DNA of 8,111 bases, from contig DIYS01000262.1 in the NCBI GenBank assembly GCA_002429115.1, positions 1 through 8,111 of the forward strand, in the 5' to 3' direction. Position numbers and translations under genes: made by a program. Source of the stretch: Saccharicrinis sp. UBA6048 (GTDB lineage Bacteria > Bacteroidota > Bacteroidia > Bacteroidales > Marinilabiliaceae). The notes under the pieces were generated by a model that made no database searches, had not been told where the DNA came from, and saw only the letters and a list, made by a program, of their open reading frames with translations. This document shows, piece after piece, positions 5,815 to 8,111 of this stretch (its first letter is position 1; each line of letters begins with the position of its first letter).

Positions 5815-6555
5815 ATGATTGAGTTATTAAAAAATCACCGGACGATACGTAAATACAAAGATCAGGCGATAGATGATCAGTTATTAAATGATATACTGGA
5901 AGCCGGCGTGCGCGCTTCTACCACTGGTAATATGCAGGTGTATAGCGTTGTTGTAACACGTGATGAGGCAATGAAAGAAAAGTTGGCTCCTTGTCATTTT
6001 AACCAGCCAATGGTAAAGCAAGCGCCTGTTACCTTAACATTTTGCGCCGACTTTAATCGTTTTAATAAGTGGTGTCGTCAAAATAATGCTGAACCGGGGT
6101 ATGATAATTTTCTGTCCTTTGTTACAGCGGCCATTGATGCATTGCTGGTAGCTCAAAATGTATGTGTTGCTGCAGAGGCAAAAGGTCTTGGGATATGTTA
6201 TTTGGGAACCACAACCTATTTGGCTGATAAGATTATTGACGTGCTTAACTTACCCAAAGGGGTTGTGCCGGTCACGACTGTAACCTTAGGATATCCGGAT
6301 GAAGATCCTAAGCAGGTTGATCGATTGCCTTTAGAGGCCGTGATTCATAATGAAACCTATAAAGATTATACTGAAGAATCCATCAATGATCTTTACAAAG
6401 AGAAAGAAAACCTTCAGGAGAATAAGGATTTTATAGAAGAGAATAATAAAGAGTCATTGGCCCAGGTCTTCACGGATGTTCGATATAAAAAAGCAGATAA
6501 CGAACATTTCAGTAAAGTGCTGTTAGATGTATTAAAAAATCAGGGTTTTATGTAG
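5815..6555 (+). CDS. Nitroreductase-family FMN oxidoreductase, NfsA/FRP-like
   Basis: A 246-residue cytosolic flavoprotein of the nitroreductase superfamily. Members bind FMN and use NAD(P)H to reduce nitroaromatics, quinones, flavins or related compounds; the natural substrate is usually unclear. The N-terminal signature NHRTIRKYKDQAI (7-19, with R9 and R12 for the FMN phosphate) is typical. The region RASTTGNMQVYSVVV (33-47) matches the second FMN-contact segment, and a core helix follows at about 103-123. GLGICYLGTT (124-133) and VTLGYPDEDP (156-165), then R170, complete the fold. The C-terminal extension (about 185-246, highly charged, ending VLKNQGFM) corresponds to the extra lobe of the NfsA/FRP group rather than the shorter NfsB group. 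It has its own promoter and terminator, so it is monocistronic. ATG at 5815 directly precedes the signature. Family assignment is secure; the reaction is not. Confidence 0.93.
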   Translation: MIELLKNHRTIRKYKDQAIDDQLLNDILEAGVRASTTGNMQVYSVVVTRDEAMKEKLAPCHFNQPMVKQAPVTLTFCADFNRFNKWCRQNNAEPGYDNFLSFVTAAIDALLVAQNVCVAAEAKGLGICYLGTTTYLADKIIDVLNLPKGVVPVTTVTLGYPDEDPKQVDRLPLEAVIHNETYKDYTEESINDLYKEKENLQENKDFIEENNKESLAQVFTDVRYKKADNEHFSKVLLDVLKNQGFM

Positions 6556-6577
6556 TCCTTATAACAAAAAATGTATC

Positions 6578-6611
6578 AAAGGTGAGCTGAATTAAGCTTG
6601 CCTTTTTTTTT
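6578..6611 (+). terminator. Rho-independent terminator of the nitroreductase gene
   Basis: AAAGGTGAGCT (6578-6588) pairs with AGCTTGCCTTT (6595-6605) as an 11-base RNA stem that includes two adjacent G-U pairs, with the loop GAATTA. Nine Ts run to 6611. It starts 23 bases after the stop codon. Confidence 0.9.
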
Positions 6612-6681
6612 GTGTCTATTCGTCAAATAGTTCTTGCCAAACAGGTCATTTTCATTGTAAATTCTATAAAAAGACAAAACG

Positions 6682-7596
6682 ATGAAAAGGATAGTGTGTT
6701 TACTGGTATTTAGCATTTTCATATTCGGTGCTAATGCGCAAACTGTGGAAGATATTCTTTCGAAGTATACCGAAGAAAATGGACGATTGTACCTTCAGCC
6801 ATTTGCTGATGCCTTTTCCGCTGATTTTAACAGTGGATTATTTCATAATGCCAAAGTTAAGAAGAAAGGTTTTCAAATCTATATTGGAGTGGTAGCACAG
6901 GTGGCAACAATATCTAATAGTGCTAAATACTTCAATGCGTATACCGATAGTGATTTGTTTCCTCCACAAGGCTCGTATAAAGTACCGACCATATTTGGTC
7001 CGACAGATGAAGTGAGCGTGCCTATAGAAGGAACAAGCGACATGTATCATTACGTTTTTCCTGGAGGGCTCGATGTTGATTACTTACCGTTAGCGATGCC
7101 CCAGATTACTGTTGGATCATTGTTTGGGACAGACTTTACTGCACGGTATATTACATTAGATGTCGATGATTATGGCAAATTAGATGTGTTTGGCTGGGGT
7201 GTCAGACATAGTATTGACCAGTACTTTTCGGCATTGCCTGTTGATCTCTCAGTAGGTTATTACAATCAATCGTTTAAAGTGGGCGAATACATGGATGCAA
7301 AAACTAATGTGATTAATCTTCAAACCAGCATAACGATGCCTGTTCTTACTTTTTATGGAGGACTTGGTTATGAGAGCAGCAATGTGGATGTACAATACAT
7401 ATACGAAGGTGCAGATATTACTGGTTTTGCAGAAGAAGGCGATGAAATCAGATTTGAGATGGAAGGAGCAAATACCATTCGCGCCACTATTGGGGTGTGT
7501 TTTAACCTGGGACCCATTAAAATACATGGGGATTATAATGTAGCGAAGCAAAATACATTTGCAGTCGGTTTAGGTATTGGAATTAATGAAAACTAA
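6682..7596 (+). CDS. Predicted outer-membrane beta-barrel protein, DUF6588-like
   Basis: A 304-residue exported protein. Residues 1-19 are a signal peptide (MKRI, hydrophobic core, then GANA before QTVED). The mature N-terminus (EDILSKYTEENGRLYLQPFADAF, then FNSGLFHNAKV) resembles a Bacteroidota family that I recall as DUF6588, which is predicted to be an outer-membrane barrel. Alternating hydrophobic/polar strands support this, for example the stretches near 56-70, 180-205, 215-240 and 260-302, with a Gly-rich end (AVGLGIGIN). The last residues are INEN rather than the aromatic end common in barrel proteins, so barrel insertion is less certain. The next gene, a lipoprotein, begins six bases after its stop, so the two are almost surely co-transcribed and may work together at the outer membrane. 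No clear TTTG/TAnnTTTG promoter was found in the 70 bases after the upstream terminator. Function is unknown. Confidence 0.87.
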   Translation: MKRIVCLLVFSIFIFGANAQTVEDILSKYTEENGRLYLQPFADAFSADFNSGLFHNAKVKKKGFQIYIGVVAQVATISNSAKYFNAYTDSDLFPPQGSYKVPTIFGPTDEVSVPIEGTSDMYHYVFPGGLDVDYLPLAMPQITVGSLFGTDFTARYITLDVDDYGKLDVFGWGVRHSIDQYFSALPVDLSVGYYNQSFKVGEYMDAKTNVINLQTSITMPVLTFYGGLGYESSNVDVQYIYEGADITGFAEEGDEIRFEMEGANTIRATIGVCFNLGPIKIHGDYNVAKQNTFAVGLGIGINEN

Positions 7597-7602
7597 GAGG
7601 CC

Positions 7603-8100
7603 ATGAAAAAGATATTATTTATCGTATTGATACTAGTGGGTATAGGTTGTGAGGAGAAAGAAGTTTTTCTTTATCCAACGATTGAAGAAGGGGCGCTTTT
7701 TACCATAAAAACCTCTGACTTTGAAGATGAGGTGGTTATCTCGGTTGGTCAGATTAATGAAGCTATTTCGGATGCGACTGATGGAGAAGGTATAGAGGAT
7801 GTAATATTGGAATCTATTTGGTTAGAAATTACACCAAAGTCGGGAAATACGGCTCAGGAAGTAACTATGGATTTAGCCATTCAATCATGGCAAAGTCAGC
7901 AGTTTATTGGTATAGTCAATGACTTTGTGGTAAAAATTGGCGACAAGCCATCTAAATTAATTGTTATAAAAGGCTTACTTAATCCAGGTGTTGAGGAACT
8001 TAAGAAACAATTGGACGAAATAATCGTGAAGCAGGCCGGTCAAAATATAACTTTTGAAACTGAGGCTACCGTAGCTCCCCATGGTGCTGTTGTTAAGTAA
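7603..8100 (+). CDS. Small putative lipoprotein, co-transcribed with the beta-barrel gene
   Basis: A 165-residue protein with a lipoprotein signal: MKK, a hydrophobic core, and VGIGC with the probable lipidated Cys at residue 16. The -3 residue is Gly, so the lipobox is not ideal, but relaxed lipoboxes are common in Bacteroidota. The residues just after the Cys (EEKE) are acidic and resemble the acidic surface-export signals described for some Bacteroidota lipoproteins, so a cell-surface location is possible. The mature part looks mostly beta-stranded (VVISVGQI, ESIWLEITP, EVTMDLAIQSW, DFVVKIG, SKLIVIKG), with one helix (GVEELKKQLDEIIVKQ, about 127-142) and then a final strand (NITFETEATV). 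I do not recognise a family. GAGG lies in the six-base gap before the ATG, and the spacing ties it to the upstream barrel gene. It is complete, with TAA at 8098-8100; the remaining 11 bases are too short to interpret. Confidence 0.85.
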   Translation: MKKILFIVLILVGIGCEEKEVFLYPTIEEGALFTIKTSDFEDEVVISVGQINEAISDATDGEGIEDVILESIWLEITPKSGNTAQEVTMDLAIQSWQSQQFIGIVNDFVVKIGDKPSKLIVIKGLLNPGVEELKKQLDEIIVKQAGQNITFETEATVAPHGAVVK

Positions 8101-8111
8101 GGGTCTCCGGG

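Noticed and set aside
6838..7551. Minus- and plus-strand ORFs of 60-100 codons within the barrel gene
   Set aside because: All lie inside a complete exported-protein gene, are rich in His/Cys/Ile as typical of shadow frames, and lack start signals.

Overview
The window looks like chromosomal DNA of a Bacteroidota bacterium, plausibly a marine or sediment member of the Marinilabiliales/Bacteroidales side of the phylum (lineage is inference). The reasons are low G+C, almost no Shine-Dalgarno sequences, promoters of the Bacteroidota type (TTTG, about 19 bases, TAnnTTTG), a beta-barrel/lipoprotein envelope gene pair of Bacteroidota character, and a secreted protein with short Asp-Ser/Asp-Thr repeats. 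There are eight protein genes (one cut by the left edge), no rRNA, tRNA, CRISPR array, insertion sequence or phage gene.

Left half (1-4587), all on the minus strand: the start of an unrecognised secreted protein (668 down to the edge); a gap with a large interrupted inverted repeat; an NADP-type short-chain dehydrogenase/reductase (1780-998); a second AT-rich gap; a soluble two-PAS histidine kinase with no receiver partner in view (3700-2135, apparently TTG start); and a 223-residue protein with a helix-turn-helix-like N-terminus and an aspartokinase-type ACT domain (4587-3916).

Right half (4756-8100), all on the plus strand: dapA (4-hydroxy-tetrahydrodipicolinate synthase) with a strong terminator; an NfsA/FRP-like nitroreductase with its own promoter and terminator; and a two-gene unit of a predicted outer-membrane beta-barrel protein (DUF6588-like) followed six bases later by a small lipoprotein.

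The most interesting place is the 168-base divergent region between the ACT protein and dapA. It holds a consensus promoter for the ACT gene, a 6+4+6 palindrome sitting in that promoter's spacer and touching its -33 box, and a partial promoter for dapA. A ligand-sensing ACT protein next to the first committed enzyme of lysine/diaminopimelate synthesis suggests a local, possibly autoregulated, amino-acid-responsive switch. This is an inference from domain content and layout. The other genes look like ordinary single-gene units with no evident shared pathway.
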